From: Datnioides undecimradiatus
Lineage: Eukaryota > Chordata > Actinopteri > Lobotiformes > Datnioididae
Direction: 5' to 3'
Assembly: GCA_008933995.1 (NCBI GenBank)
Contig: WARS01000011.1
Coordinates: forward strand, 9,701,516-9,765,515
DNA length: 64,000 nucleotides
Both the position numbers and the translations under genes were made by a program. The notes below the pieces were generated by a model, which saw nothing but the letters and a program-made list of their open reading frames with translations, did not search any database and had not been told where the DNA came from. Shown piece after piece: positions 1-12,756 of this stretch (its first letter is position 1; the number at the start of each line of letters is the position of its first letter).

Positions 1-3000
1 CAAGAGAGGGTGCGAAAAGAGAGAGAGGAACAAGAAAAAGCACAAGAGGAAGAGTATGAGAGCGAGAAAAGGAGAGAAGAGGCATTGGCCATAGAGAGGG
101 AGAAAGAAAAAGAAAAGCTGTTGTCCATGTCGCACACAGTAGCAAACACAAAACATGGTTTGGAGGTGAAACATCAGAGCAAGGCTCATAAGGATCATGA
201 CCACCACCATATCCAGGTTTCCATCACCTCCATGCTTCACACAGTCAAAGACTTTCTCTTTGGCAAGAGTAAGAAGGACTGTCATGATCATGTTGAGAGC
301 AAGGTGCAAGAGTTTGACCACTCGCCTGCTTCAACACAGCCTCCCAAACCAGATACACCACCATCTTTTCGACTTCAGCTGGGGCGTAATGAAGTGTGCA
401 GGCCTCTCACAGAGGACATTGTGCCTATGGAAATAGACAAACCAAAGGAGCCTTCAGATAGTGTGGATACAGAACAACACTCCGTGTCACTGGAGCTGCA
501 TGACCAGAAGCATGAAGATAGTGTTCCAAGCGCAGACCTGCCACTGGCTCATATATTGCCACCTGAGAACATACAGGAGCCCACAGGGCAGAGTGTCAAG
601 GAGACTGATGGTGCTGTGGAGGCCATGGAGGTTTCTGCTGGGCCAGAGAGCAGAAGAGCAGCTAAAGAAATGTCTTTGTCTGGGCTTCAAGTTCTCACTG
701 AGGTAGGTACTGTGGTCTTGCAGGGCAGCTGGCTGCCACTTGAGTTATATATAGTCTGCATTTGTGTGACAAGATAGTACTAAATGAGTTATTTCAGGGC
801 CAAAGCCTGAACTCTGTTAACTGTGACATAGTTCAGGCTTAGAGCTGCTGTTGATTGCAGTAGATCAAAAGCAACTCATTGTTTCATGTTATATTTATGG
901 GGCAGTGAGACAACACAACCACTTAAAAACACACAGTATAAAATCTGTTACTGGTAAGTCAATTTGGCCACGTGTGACTGTGGTTAAACTGCACAGGTAA
1001 TGATGAACAAGATAGTGTGGGAGAAATGGAGAACCATAAGAACAAGGCAGCTTGCAGGTAATAAATGTGGGGGTGGGGGATGTTGTGTGTCTCCACTGCT
1101 CACTGTAAGATAGGATGGGGAATATCTTAGATGTTGGCTGTGATGAGTGGGACACTAGTGCGTCAGAGATCATGATGAAACCTGAATGTCAGAGGCAGTT
1201 CTCACGTTACAAACAGGGCTTTGCATGACAGAAGGCCGTGTGGTGTGGATGAGCGGGAGTAGTGTGAGTTCTGCGGCAGGTCTCAGCATGAAAGGAGGGC
1301 CTCTCTACATTGGCCACATTCCTCACTGCCTCATCTTAAAATAAACCTCTTTCTATTCTATAGAACAGGGAAGAATGCAATACTTCTGTAATCTCAGTGT
1401 TCAGTTTGGAGAAATGTTTCATGGCCGTCATGTATAGGGAATTAGGACTATCATGCTATGATTAATGGTCTGTACACACCCCTACAGTAAGAGAGCTGAT
1501 AATGATACACAGTGTCTTGTCAATTTGCTATATTTGGTGTTGTACTGATTGTGTTAAGTTTGGTCATGGACTATGAGACTCCTAACTTTTTAATTTGTAT
1601 TTCTTTAATGTTTTTCCTTGAAGTGACGATGTTGGAAATACTGAAGCTAAAGCAGTTAGATATGGTAGTGGTTTTGTGTCACAGAGCGCACTTACACAAC
1701 ATGTGTACTGAATTCTGCATTGTGTGTTAACATGGACTTATGTGGTGCATGGTGACAAATGGAAAAGGGAACTGCTATGTTTTGACTTAATCCACCTGCA
1801 GAGCGACTGTGAGTCCATAATGTGGAACTACAGTTGTACCTTTGTTTTGGTGATGGTACATTCTTGATATATGACTAGTTTGGAGGAAGTCAAACCATTT
1901 AGCTGAACAATGTTTTCTCACATGCGGGTGGTGCTTATTTACACATGGTGTGATGATGTCCACAGCATCATTTTTAGACTGAACGTGACACCAGTTCTCT
2001 TCCATCGAAAGCAGAAACTTCTTTTTTTCTTAGTAGTCACTGCTGGCCAAACATGTCACGAGGCAGTATCCTCCTTCTTCCTTACTCTTCTGCATAGATT
2101 CTAATGGTGTTAACGGCAAAAACAGGGGCACTAATGGTGGAAACCCAGCAACACTTGTACATGTAGCTAGAAGCCAAACTTATAAGACTTCTTTTCAGTG
2201 CAGACTCAAAGTCTTTTTTTGAGGAATATCATGATTACTATTTTTTTATGATATTCAATCAAAGTCATGTTTTGCTTGTCTTGGTCATTATTGTGATGTT
2301 TCCTCAACAGCTTGATGACAAAATATGCACCACAGATTTATGTAAAGCATGTTATGACTCTCTTATTGAAACTGAGGCTGTCATTCATTCACTGCCAAGC
2401 AAACTCTCTGAATAAACAGCACACTTGGGTTGTGGGAATTCCCCTGTCCGTGTTTCAACATAAGCTGCAGAGTACACGAGCACTTTCAGATTCAGTTTAA
2501 ATGCTCAAAGTATTGACATAAACCTCAGTATGAAATGGATGTTAAGTTAGAGCTTCATTCAGTTCACTTTATACAACAAAAAGATAAACCCAATTTGTTA
2601 TTTGTTATTTAAACATTTTATTGGGCCCTTGCATGTGTAAACAGTTGGTTTCAGCTATCTTGCACGTGACATGAAGGAAGGCAGTTCTTGAAATAAGCTG
2701 ACAGGCCATAAAACACAAGAATATGTTGACTTACTGTAGTTGTTCCGTATATTTTCTGAACCATGTATTTGTCCACTTATTTACTGATTACATGATCAAC
2801 TTTGTCCACAGACTACCTTACGGGACTCTTCCTCTCTGTCGGAGGATATAACACCCCATTGCGACGTTGCATATGTCAGAATCTGTCACTGTTCATACCA
2901 ATGTTGATTTGTAGTAGAAAAACACTTGCCTCAGTCTAAAAATGTCACACTGTCAAAGGTCACAGCAGTAAGTTTGCTGTAATGAGCTTCTGAAAAATAC

Positions 3001-6000
3001 TTCAAACTCCTCAACATGACACTGAATGTTTTTTTTCCCAGTATGGTCTTTTTGCCACTAACAAATCAGACTGTTATGAATATTTTGCATGTATACCCTG
3101 TGTATTTCATTGCTGAAGACAAACAATTCTTTATCTTCAAAAGCACTGAAGCATTAAAATGCTTTATTTGATGGCTTTTTTTATCTTCTCAGGATGTCTC
3201 AGTTATCAAAGAGGTCCCCATACAGCAGCAAGAGCCACATTGCCTGGTAGTTTCCCCACAGCCCAGTCACCAGCCTGCGAGAGAAAAGTCTTCACCCTGG
3301 GAAGATATATCTGTTTTGCCACAAACCCAAGCTTCTTATGAAGAACAGTCCTCCCCCACATCCACCCTCACTAGTTTAGAAGAAAGCTGGACTCCCCCTA
3401 ACAGTGATATCTCAGCACCAGATAGCCTCAGCCTTGGAGAAGCATCCACTCAAACAGCAATGAATGTTGATAAGATGAGCAAAGGTGAACCTGGCACAGA
3501 GGTGAGCCATTCTTCTATTAAGATATTTGAGGAAGAGAAAGCCGAAGTGAAATCAAACAAACAGCCACACTCAGATATAAACAGATCTGAAATTACTGCA
3601 TTAAAAGCATTTTCACTGGAAGAGAGAATAGAGCCTTGTGAGTCTAAAACACCAGTTCAGGTGCTTTTACCTCTGTCTACTGTGGCAGCAAATGAAAAAG
3701 AGAGAGATAATGTAAAAGAAGAGACTGCTTCAGTGATTCAGGAAATGAATGTAGGATTTCCGCCCACTGCAACCCCAGAGAGTTTAGAAAAGGGTGACCT
3801 AAAAATACAGCCTGAATGTACCTCATCTGTAGGAGAGGAAAGCACACAAGTCCACAATCTCAGTGCAGTGCAGAGTCCAAACTCAGGTTTTAGAAGCAGT
3901 GAAAAAAGAGTTGAATTGAAAGAGGTACTGTGTTCTACCTTAGAGAAAGATTTAGAGGTTAACTTATTCAATGATCTAAAAACACAAGACACAGCAGTTT
4001 TAGAAAGTGAGAGCACTGAAGCATTGAATGAGAGTTTACAGTCTGTAGTGGAGACAGAAAAGATGGATCTAATGAAAGTAGAGGAGTTGGATCAGTCAAA
4101 AAACATTTCAGTAACACAAGACAAGGAAAGTAATGCTAATGTTTCAGAGGAAGGCAGTTATGTAGCACAGCAAGATATCGGTGAGGGCAGGGAGAGACAA
4201 CAGGGTTGGCCCTCAGAGAATATTCCACAAATCCAAATATCTACAGCTGAAGACAGCCAATATATTAAACCAATTCAGAACAAGGAAAGTAATGCTAATG
4301 TTTCAGAGGAAGGTAGTTATGTAGCACAGCGAGATAGCATTGAGAGCATTGAGAGCAGGGAGAGACGACAGGGTTGGCCCTCAGAGAATATTCCACAAAT
4401 CCAAATATCTACTATTGATGACACTCCAGATATTAAACCAACACAAAACAAGGAAGGCAATGCTAATGTACTGAAGGAACACACTAATGTTGCACAGCAA
4501 GATAGAAGTGAGAGCATGAAGAGACAACAGGGCTGGCTCTCAGAGAATATTCCACAAATCCAAGTATCTTCTATTGAAGACACTTCAGATATTAAACCAA
4601 CTCTGCCAGATCTAAATTCAAATGAACATTTTGAAACACCCAAAGTTAAACAAATGGAGCCAGGGCTCAAAGAATGCACTCTGCCCCTAACTATTTTGGC
4701 ACAAAACAAACAAGAACGGGAGCCTGCTATTTTACAGAAACATGATGCAACTCATGTGTCAGCAGTAATTTTCCAAGACCAGAGCATGGGTGATTCTCAA
4801 TGTTTGTTGCCTACGCAGAATGGTATGCAGAATGATTATAACTTCTCGCCTACAGGGAAAGTAAAGGAAATTGCGAAATTAGATGACAAGACTGAAATAT
4901 TTGATCGAGAGCAGCCCCACATGAAAAGCAGTGAACCTCTCTCTCCGAAGGATCTAGCATCAATTCCTGTTATAAATATATCACCTACTGATGACAAGGA
5001 GAAGGATGTATATGTAGATACTCTCGTTTCAGATAAGCCACAGCTTGTTGAAACTCCAACAGTGCCTTTGTTTGTGGTGCCACCAGTCTCTGTCACTTGT
5101 CATGTGAGCGATTCTGCACTCAGACTGTCCACTCAAAGTGAATCAACAGAAACAGAAACTATAGCTGCCACGCAAAGGGGAACAAAGCATTATGTTGGCA
5201 ATAATGTTAACACAAAGCCTCAAAAAAGTCAAAGCAGAAAACAGAACTTAGATGAAATGGCAGAAAAGAATATACAAGAGAACACTCCCCCTGTGCTATA
5301 TGAAGCTGTAACACCAAAGGTTGGTGACAATGGATCATCATTAAGTAAAACATCTGAAATCCCTGAAATCTTGAAGACAAAAGTCCTTAAAGAGGCCAAA
5401 ATAGAAAATTCTGTGTCTGTGGAGGATCTCCAAACAAACAGACCATATGTCGATAGACTGAGCTCTAAACCCCCAACACATCCTTCACTGAGTCCGGCCA
5501 GTCTCCGCAAATTCATGTCCAGAGCTGCTCCAGACTCAGACAATGAGGCTGTGACGACTGTCCCTGTAATAACTGTGGGAGACCGTCAGAGTGACAAGGC
5601 AGATGAAGACCTAAGTGGAGGCTCGACACCAACATCATCCCTCTCCTGTGAGAGCAGTCCCCGGCTGAAACGCAGAGACAGTCTGTCGCTCATTCGTTCT
5701 GCCACACCTGAAGAGTTGGCCTCCGGAGCTCGTCGCAAAATCTTCATCCCAAAACCTAAAGAAGATGGGGAAGGTGTCGTGGTTGGTGCACAGGACATAC
5801 AAGGCAAGAAGGAGACCCCCTATATGTCACCCAGTCAGGCTCGCAGAGCAGCATTACTACAAGCTCCCACAGGACAAAATACCCCACCAATGGAGAGACG
5901 CTCTCCTCTGCTGAGCCGTAGAAAGATCACCTTGGAGGTGCCAAAAGTCGTGGAAGAGACTCCCACAGAAGAGCCAGTTAGCACCAAACGGGAGGAGAAG

Positions 6001-9000
6001 CCAGCTGAGAGAAAGCCAGACCCTTTGAAAGGTAAAGCATTCATCACTCTGGCCTAAAAGATGGATTACTGTTTTTATCTTATGAAAATACGTTTTCACA
6101 AAATATAACAAAATCACAATTTAAATGCTTCTGTGAAATACCCTCCATGTTTTGTAAACACATACATCTGATCATTGCACCGGTGCCAGAGGATGTGGAG
6201 ACATTTGGAAGTCTTTGCTCTTCAGTACAGTATATATTTACTTTGGGCTTCTTTTTGGGCTCCCTTTCTCTCATGCACCACCAGCTCCACAGGTTATCCG
6301 CAAGATCAGAGGAGAGCCATTCCCAGATGCTTCCGGACACCTGAAGCTATGGTGCCAGTTCTTCAACGTGCTAAGTGACTCCACCATAAAGTGGTACAAA
6401 GATGAGGAGGAAATACTAGAGTTGAAGAGAAGGTAAATCCCTTTCTTGTTTTACAGCATCAACACTGCTGTAACCACCTGTAACACAGATCAGCACCAAT
6501 ATTACACAGTGTTTAATTTGTATTAACATTGTTATTTGTCACCTTTCTTGCTGCTTTATTTGAGGATATCCACCTAGCATGAATGGTAAAAATGTGCAGG
6601 CTGAAAACAATAACGCCACAAAGATGAACAGGAATTATGTGGGCCTCAGAGGGCATCCCATGGCTCTGTCATTCTCATATTCTCGCTGCAGTCAGAGACG
6701 TCCCACTCATGTGACTGTGAACCCCACAGCTGTGACACAGAGAGGTGAATCTCTGGCTAGACACAGAAACTGTAACCTGACACAATATTTTTCCCATCTC
6801 CAGGGGGCATTAAAAGTCTATAAATGTGCTATTGCCTGCTGTGTCAGCAGACTGCTGCCACACAGCATGGCCTTCTGTCTCACAGTGACACCTTGTGGGT
6901 TGTTGTTGAATCTTGGAAGTTAGGTACATGTCTGTTTAGCAAATCAACTCAATGTGCTTATGATTATGTGTTTGTACCTTTTTTGTTCCCAAAGTGGAGG
7001 AGATGAAAGCCAAGTAGCCCTGGCTATTGTTCTAGCATCCAGCCAAGACTGTGGAGTGTATGGCTGTTCAATCAGTAATGAATATGGGACTGACACAACT
7101 GACTTCCTACTCAGCATAGACAGTAAGATACAATATGCCTGGATTGTGAAACCTGAAGTCTTTATCCAAATATTATCAACTGTGCTTTTACTAGTGTGTT
7201 TGTTTTCTGTTTCACAGTTCTGTCCGAGATATTACTCAGAGATGATTTGGAAGGTAATTTTTTCAGTTAGCCATGTACCAGGTCAGATTTTTTTTTTTTA
7301 ATTTTTTGTAAATTGTTGCTCATTGTTAAAATCTGTTTTCCTTTAGTTGGAGAGGAGATTGAGATGACCCCACTGTTGTTCACCAGAGGCCTGGCTGACA
7401 CTGGCAGCTGGGGTGATAAGTACTTTGGCCGCATCATGTCTGAGACAGTGCACATCGGAGAGGGCTGCGCTCACAAAGCCAGTCAAGTGAAGGTCATTTA
7501 TGGCCTGGATCCCATCTTTGAGTCTGGAAGCTCCGGCATCATCAAAGTTCAAAATCCTATTGCCTACGGGACCAAACAGGAGACCAATCTCGCTGAAAGA
7601 AATTTGGAGATTACTAAGCAAGTGAGTAGAGGATTTATTGTCTAAGAATCTTGAGTGAATTTCTCCTAATAAATGCCTACTGATTGCAACTACAGTGCAT
7701 TAATTTGTTGAATTAAAATCATTGTGTTGCCAGGAGTGCAAAGTCCAAAACATGATTCGAGAATACTGTAAAATCTTTGCCGCTGAAGCAAGAGTTATCG
7801 AGAACTTTGGCCAATCACTAGAGTAAGTCCCACAAGCATTTAACAGCAGCTCTGACACTAGATCCCTATTAAAATATACAACACTGCTTGTGAGCAACCC
7901 ATTATTTGTGTTGCCCACAGAGTGATTCCTCAGTACCTGATGTACCGGCCAGCAAACTCTGTCCCATATGCCACGGTGGAGGTTGATCTCAAGGGTGCCT
8001 TCCAAATGTATTGTATGATGGATCCTAAAGGAAAGCTGATTACAAGAACTGTTTCTGAGGTGGAGCAGAAATGCAGCACCTTCCAGCATTGGATCCATCA
8101 GTGGACGCACGGCAATTTGCTTGTCACTCGGCTGGAAGGTAAGACCCACATACAAGGACATAACAAAACATCTACAATTCTACAATTCTACAACGTCATG
8201 TGGCAGATGCTTTTATCCAAACAGACATACATATAGAATAGGTACAACACAAGCAATGATCTAGTAGGAAAAGTAACACAGATAAGTGCTAAGAAATGTT
8301 TTGACTAAGGTATCGACAGGTAGTGCTTAAGTAAGTGCATTTTTTTTTTTAAATGATTAAGTGCTTGTGAGAGTAGGTATTTGGACGAACAATAGGGTCT
8401 TGGATCGAATGCATGTTCCACCACTGGGGGACGACAGAGGAGAAGAGATTAGCTTGTGATTTTGGGCCCCATTGTGATGTTGGATCTAGACGGTATATAC
8501 TGGCTTGTTGTATCTGTTTACTTTATCTGTGTATTAATAATCCTCTTGGTTCTTTACAGGGGTTGAGACGAAGATTACAAATGTCAGGGTTGTGACCAAG
8601 TCAAAAGGGTTTGTATCAAAAATGCTAGTACATACAAAGATTGTTGTTTGTGTTTAAGTAGAACAGCAACTTGAATAAAAAGTTGTCCCTTGTATTTTAG
8701 ATACCAAGGACTAACAGAGTTTGGCTCTCCTGAAGTATTTGAACAGTTTCTGACACACCATCAGTGCAACTACTACTGTGGACTTCTTGGCCTGCATCCG
8801 CTTAAGACTCTGGACAGTCTGCAGCAGCCGACCAAGATGAAGGGCTCTAGGAGCCCCCTGCTCAACCGAAAGTTGGGCTCTAGCAGCCCTCAGCTGCAAC
8901 GGAAAGGACAAAGCCCTCAGATGTTTAGAAAGGCAAATTCTAGCCCAAAGGTAACTAGAAAAGTTCAGGAGACAGAGGACAGTAAATCAGGTACCAAACC

Positions 9001-9040
9001 CAAACCTGCAGAAACTGATGATGTCCTTGAAATGAGGTAG
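1..9040 (+). CDS. alpk3: alpha-protein kinase 3, 3' part (partial, 5' end outside window)
   Basis: Exons I can join: 1-702, 3193-6031, 6285-6432, 6995-7122, 7218-7253, 7347-7621, 7734-7822, 7921-8138, 8560-8608, 8701-9040 (stop TAG). All phases fit, giving 1607 codons from the window edge. The order is a charged, coiled-coil-like N-terminal part, a very large low-complexity Ser/Thr/Glu-rich exon, an immunoglobulin domain (exons at 6285 and 6995; WCQFF, DCGVYGC) and a C-terminal alpha-kinase domain (7347 to about 8800). That domain ends in the GYQGLTEF turn and the HxCNxxC zinc-ligand motif (HQCNYYC). The Ig-plus-alpha-kinase order and the final Met-Arg fit ALPK3, a cardiac and skeletal muscle protein of the M-band and nucleus that is reported to act partly as a pseudokinase. 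ALPK2 has a similar layout, but the neighbours slc28a1 and znf592 match human ALPK3. No start codon is in view. Confidence 0.93.
703..3192 (+). other. alpk3 intron, no gene seen
   Basis: A 2.5-kb intron between the GAG|gtaggt donor and the ttctcag acceptor. It is AT-rich with only short chance reading frames, and I see no RNA gene or recognisable mobile element in it. Confidence 0.7.
4122..4612 (+). repeat. in-frame tandem repeat in the large alpk3 exon, three units
   Basis: Three direct repeat units start near 4122, 4281 and 4449, so they are 159 and 168 bp (53 and 56 codons) apart. Each unit carries a NANV segment, a VAQ(Q/R)D segment, a QQGW/RQGW segment, then SENIPQIQ(I/V)S and a (Y/D)IKP end. 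Because the spacing is a multiple of three the reading frame is kept. Units 1 and 2 are nearly identical at DNA level in their first 45 bases, while unit 3 has diverged. Confidence 0.9.
8165..8350 (+). repeat. dispersed teleost repeat fragment in an alpk3 intron
   Basis: The intron contains the phrase GGCAGATGCTTTTATCCAAA, a core found in very many copies in fish genomes (SINE or LINE tails and related repeats). A short tandem of CTACAATT units precedes it and a T-rich run follows. Only the core is clear, so the family and the exact ends are uncertain. Confidence 0.45.
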
Positions 9041-10852
9041 GAAAAAGTGCCTCTTCTGAGTCAAGAAAGAGTATTGCTTTGGGTTTAGTATTACCTGTTT
9101 CTTTCCAGTTACCAAAGCCAGTAAAGGACTTGAAGCGTAAAATTATAAGAGAGGTCACAGTTTGTTGACCTGACTTGTCATAAAGAATAACTGTAAAGAC
9201 AATCTCCATTACAGTTATGGGATGAGACATCTAACCTCTGGCTACTGACTGTAGTTAAAAAGGTTTATGAGAAAGTTTGAAGCTATGGGTGCAATTTTTT
9301 TCACCCACTTGCCTCAAAGTCTTATCAGCTCTAGGAGTAGACAAACAGCTCTCCAAGCAAAATTTGTCAACTCAAAAATTTGATTGAATGGTACTTCACA
9401 CCAGATTTCTTTTGAGATGCCAACATTTGGTGTGATTGAAAGCAGTATGGAGAGTAAAGCTACAGCCTCAGAGGTGGCTAAGGTAATGTATCCATGTCAG
9501 CCCATGCATGTTCATCTGTGATGTACAGTATGTGTGTGGGGCATAAAGTTTAATTTGGAAGTGTTATTTATGGCTGGAATTTAAACTGCATATGCAGCAG
9601 ATCTTCACAAAGCAAAGTTGAGCCCATGCTTTTGAAATACAGCACCATTTTAGGTCAAAGATGTTTGCGTGCACTTTGTTTTGGCATTTCTAATGAGTAG
9701 CTTTTTGAGTACTTTGTATCCACTGTGTCTGTGTCCTTTAAGCCCGCTTGAGAATTTGAGAATAAATGCCAGATAACGCTTCTGTCAAACCACTGAGCAG
9801 TAAAGGGCTTACCAGTAAACTCTTTAACTATGTTATGCAAACACACACGAGTCACATGGGAAGCTGCTAATTGAGTTCCACACAGTCATTTGGTCCTGAC
9901 CTATGGACTGTGGACTACCAGCAGAGAAAATACACTAAGCAAAATTACCAACAGAGCAGACTTCAGAAGCCAGCTGATCACTCTGTAAGCCTCCCTGCAT
10001 TAAAATCTGTGGCAGTTACACTTTCATTGAAATGGAGAGAGCTGTGCATTTTGCTAATGAACACTTGGTCAGAAGTAACCAGACCAATGTTAAGCATTAC
10101 CAATTTGTTTGTTTTTGTTTTTTTAATTTGCAAAGCCAGCATGGACTATAATCAATGGTATTTGTTTATTTCATGGATTTGCACAGGTATTCACAGGAGT
10201 CTCAGAAGATTTATTTAATACAGGAGTGAAAAATATCTTTAGTAATAAAGATTATTGGTTAATGATCAGTGAATCTTCAAATAAATCCAAGTAGTCACTC
10301 TCAAACTTCAGCAGCTGTGACATAAAAACACTAAGTGCATGATTGTTTATGATAGAAAAACTCAAATTCTAAAAAAAACATAAGTTGAAATATTGACTTG
10401 CAGAAGATGCACAAAACACTGTAATGTTAAGGTGTGTCATGCAAACAATCTGTTGTATTTTTGTGTACATAAGTCATAGCATAAATATTTGACGTAGTGT
10501 GAAGAAAATGTAAATGTGTGTGTTTGTGAGAGCGAGAGGGGGTGAGTGTGAGTGAATAAATGAATGAGTAATTATGAACGAAGAATAAATGTGTCTACAA
10601 TGTGTAGTGTCCTTGTTATGTTACCCAGTGTCAGCTGTTTTTTTCTAAATAAATATGTAAAACATTTGTGTCCAAGTATAGTTCACATTTCAATGTTCAT
10701 ATATTTTAAACAGTATGACTATGAGTATGTATAATAATCTATAACATTAAAAAATAGTCGAGTCACTCAGTTTTATTTTAAATATTTACATTCATCAAAC
10801 TGTCAATGTCTGATTGATTTCCTGAGGTATTTCTCATAGTGTGTCCTTGACT
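9041..10852. other. alpk3 3' untranslated region and intergenic DNA
   Basis: AT-rich sequence after the alpk3 stop. AATAAA signals occur at 10244-10249 and again shortly after, so transcription could end there. No coding segment is seen; the 115-codon open frame at 9871 starts at an ordinary internal ATG, lies in low-complexity AT-rich DNA and shows no domain. Confidence 0.6.
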
Positions 10853-10856
10853 TTAA

Positions 10857-11575
10857 AGGGTACATATTATGAAAAACACATTTTTTTCTTACTTATACAT
10901 ATTTAAACTAGTCCCCCTCAACTCAGAGAATGAGGAAGGCAGACAAGTCCTGCATCGTCTCTACAGCCCACCCACTGGTAAAATGGGGCTCCTACAGGCC
11001 GTTCAGATTCAGCTTCTGTTGTTACGTGAGGACAAGAGTGCTGTACATAGGCTGTCCTCGTCTGAGTGAAACCGCTGAGAGGGGGGCGTTCATCCCGCTA
11101 GGCGAAGTTCGCTGTTTCCAGCGGTAAGCTTGCAGTGTGTCGCGATGTCATCTGTCAGAGCCAGACATGCAAATTGCTCTGTTGTTGGTTATAAAAAGCA
11201 ACACAAATGCCTATATCCTGTCCCAGCCCCAGAGGAAACTGGGGTTGCATTTTATTTTTATTTTTTTTAACCGTTTCCTCCCGCTGTTCATGGTCAGTTA
11301 CTGGGTCATAGCTATAGCGTACAGCCGCGGGCTGCTCATTGGGAGCGGTAGCCATGTTGGATACCAATCAGCGACGATCAACACAGCGCCTCATTATCAT
11401 AGCCTCCCCGCCCACTCAGGACTCTGCATAAATAATGAAGGTAGAGAATGGGAGACTGCAGATCCTCCTCAGAGGCTGAATTTCAAATATTTTTTTGCAA
11501 AAAAATTCAAAAGCTTGTTTTTAAGACATCCAGGACCTGTTTAAAACAACTTTCAGTTGCCATAATATGTCCCCT
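10857..11575. mobile_element. Kolobok-like non-autonomous DNA transposon with THAP-like remnant
   Basis: A 719-bp element is flanked by TTAA on both sides (10853-10856 and 11576-11579). Its termini are inverted repeats, AGGGTACATATTATG on the left and AGGGGACATATTATG read inward from the right, 14 of 15 bases identical. TTAA target duplications together with ends starting purine-purine-G are the described signature of the Kolobok superfamily, whose proteins carry a THAP domain. Inside, around 11170-11245 on the plus strand, a frame reads NCSVVGYKKQHKCLYPVPAP, which resembles the start of a THAP zinc finger but is short and interrupted. No transposase is intact. piggyBac also uses TTAA, but its ends normally begin CCC. 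Confidence 0.75.
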
Positions 11576-11865
11576 TTAAATAAAAACTGATATCGGAATT
11601 AATTTAAAATACAATGCATCAATGTTACATTCATTTTTGAAACATAGTCATATAGTCTTTACATTTTTACATTAAGTGTGACACAAATATACAAATCAGC
11701 TACAGTATAAAAGCAGATGGGTATTTTTCTCCTCTACGTACAAATATCCACGGCAGAGAGGCCACAGCACTGACAGCATTTAGATAAAAACATAGTGACA
11801 TTTGCCACTGTGCTCCATGATCCTTCAAATGATATGCTCCCATTGTTGACAGTGCTGCAAAATAA

Positions 11866-12720
11866 TTAATTTGAGATGTAAATCTGAGTAATGGAATATG
11901 AGACACTCAACTTCCTGATTGCACAGTACAGAGGAATGTATTAACGCCATGGCATTGATGTTTAACCTTACCTTTTAAAGAGGTCTGCACAGCAAGTTTG
12001 TATATTCCCATCTGTGGCGTTGAAAGCAGATACCTTAAACAGCTGCACACAGTCCAGTTCAGGAACAAAGAGGATCCCTAAGAAACAAAGTGTAAAAACT
12101 ACTCAGTTACAGTACAACAAGAAGATAAACCACACTGCCTGTTCAGTTTAAAGCTCTTACCTGCAATGCATGCATTGACAAGAGATACACAAGTTCCAGT
12201 GAGCATAGCTCTGAGAACTAGGGATGAAACATCACTTCTCCTGGATGGGCATATAGATGCTTTGAGGAAAGAAAATATTCTCTGTCAAAAATGATTAATG
12301 AGAGAGTAAAGATTTGGTTCTGGGGCAACACTATAAAATACTCACACAGGCCTCCAATCACAATACCCAGCGAGCTGAAGTTGGCAAACCCACAGAGAGC
12401 ATAAGTGGTGATTATCTCTGATCGGACCTCAAACAAGAAAAAAACAAAATTGTTTGGTATTATTTTGTTTCCAAACCGCGCAGACAGTACTCAATTCCAG
12501 CTGAGGACTTTTACTCACAGATATCCATTGTCTTTCACCTCCAATGACTTCATCAAGTCCACTGAGTCTGTTGGCCTTCAGTTCAGATAATTTCTCATAA
12601 GCCACAAACTCATTGAGGAAGAGCTTTGTGCCGATTAGTTCAGCCACCATAAAGCTGTCATCATATGGTACTCCCATCATAAAGGCCACTGGCATGAATA
12701 CATAAGAGCAAATCAGCTGT

Positions 12721-12756
<36 letters not shown>

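Noticed and set aside
4317-4709. 130-codon minus-strand open frame with internal repeats
   Set aside because: It is the antisense shadow of the alpk3 repeat region.
11137-11544. 135-codon plus-strand open frame
   Set aside because: It lies inside the transposon remnant in a different frame from the THAP-like segment and shows no domain.
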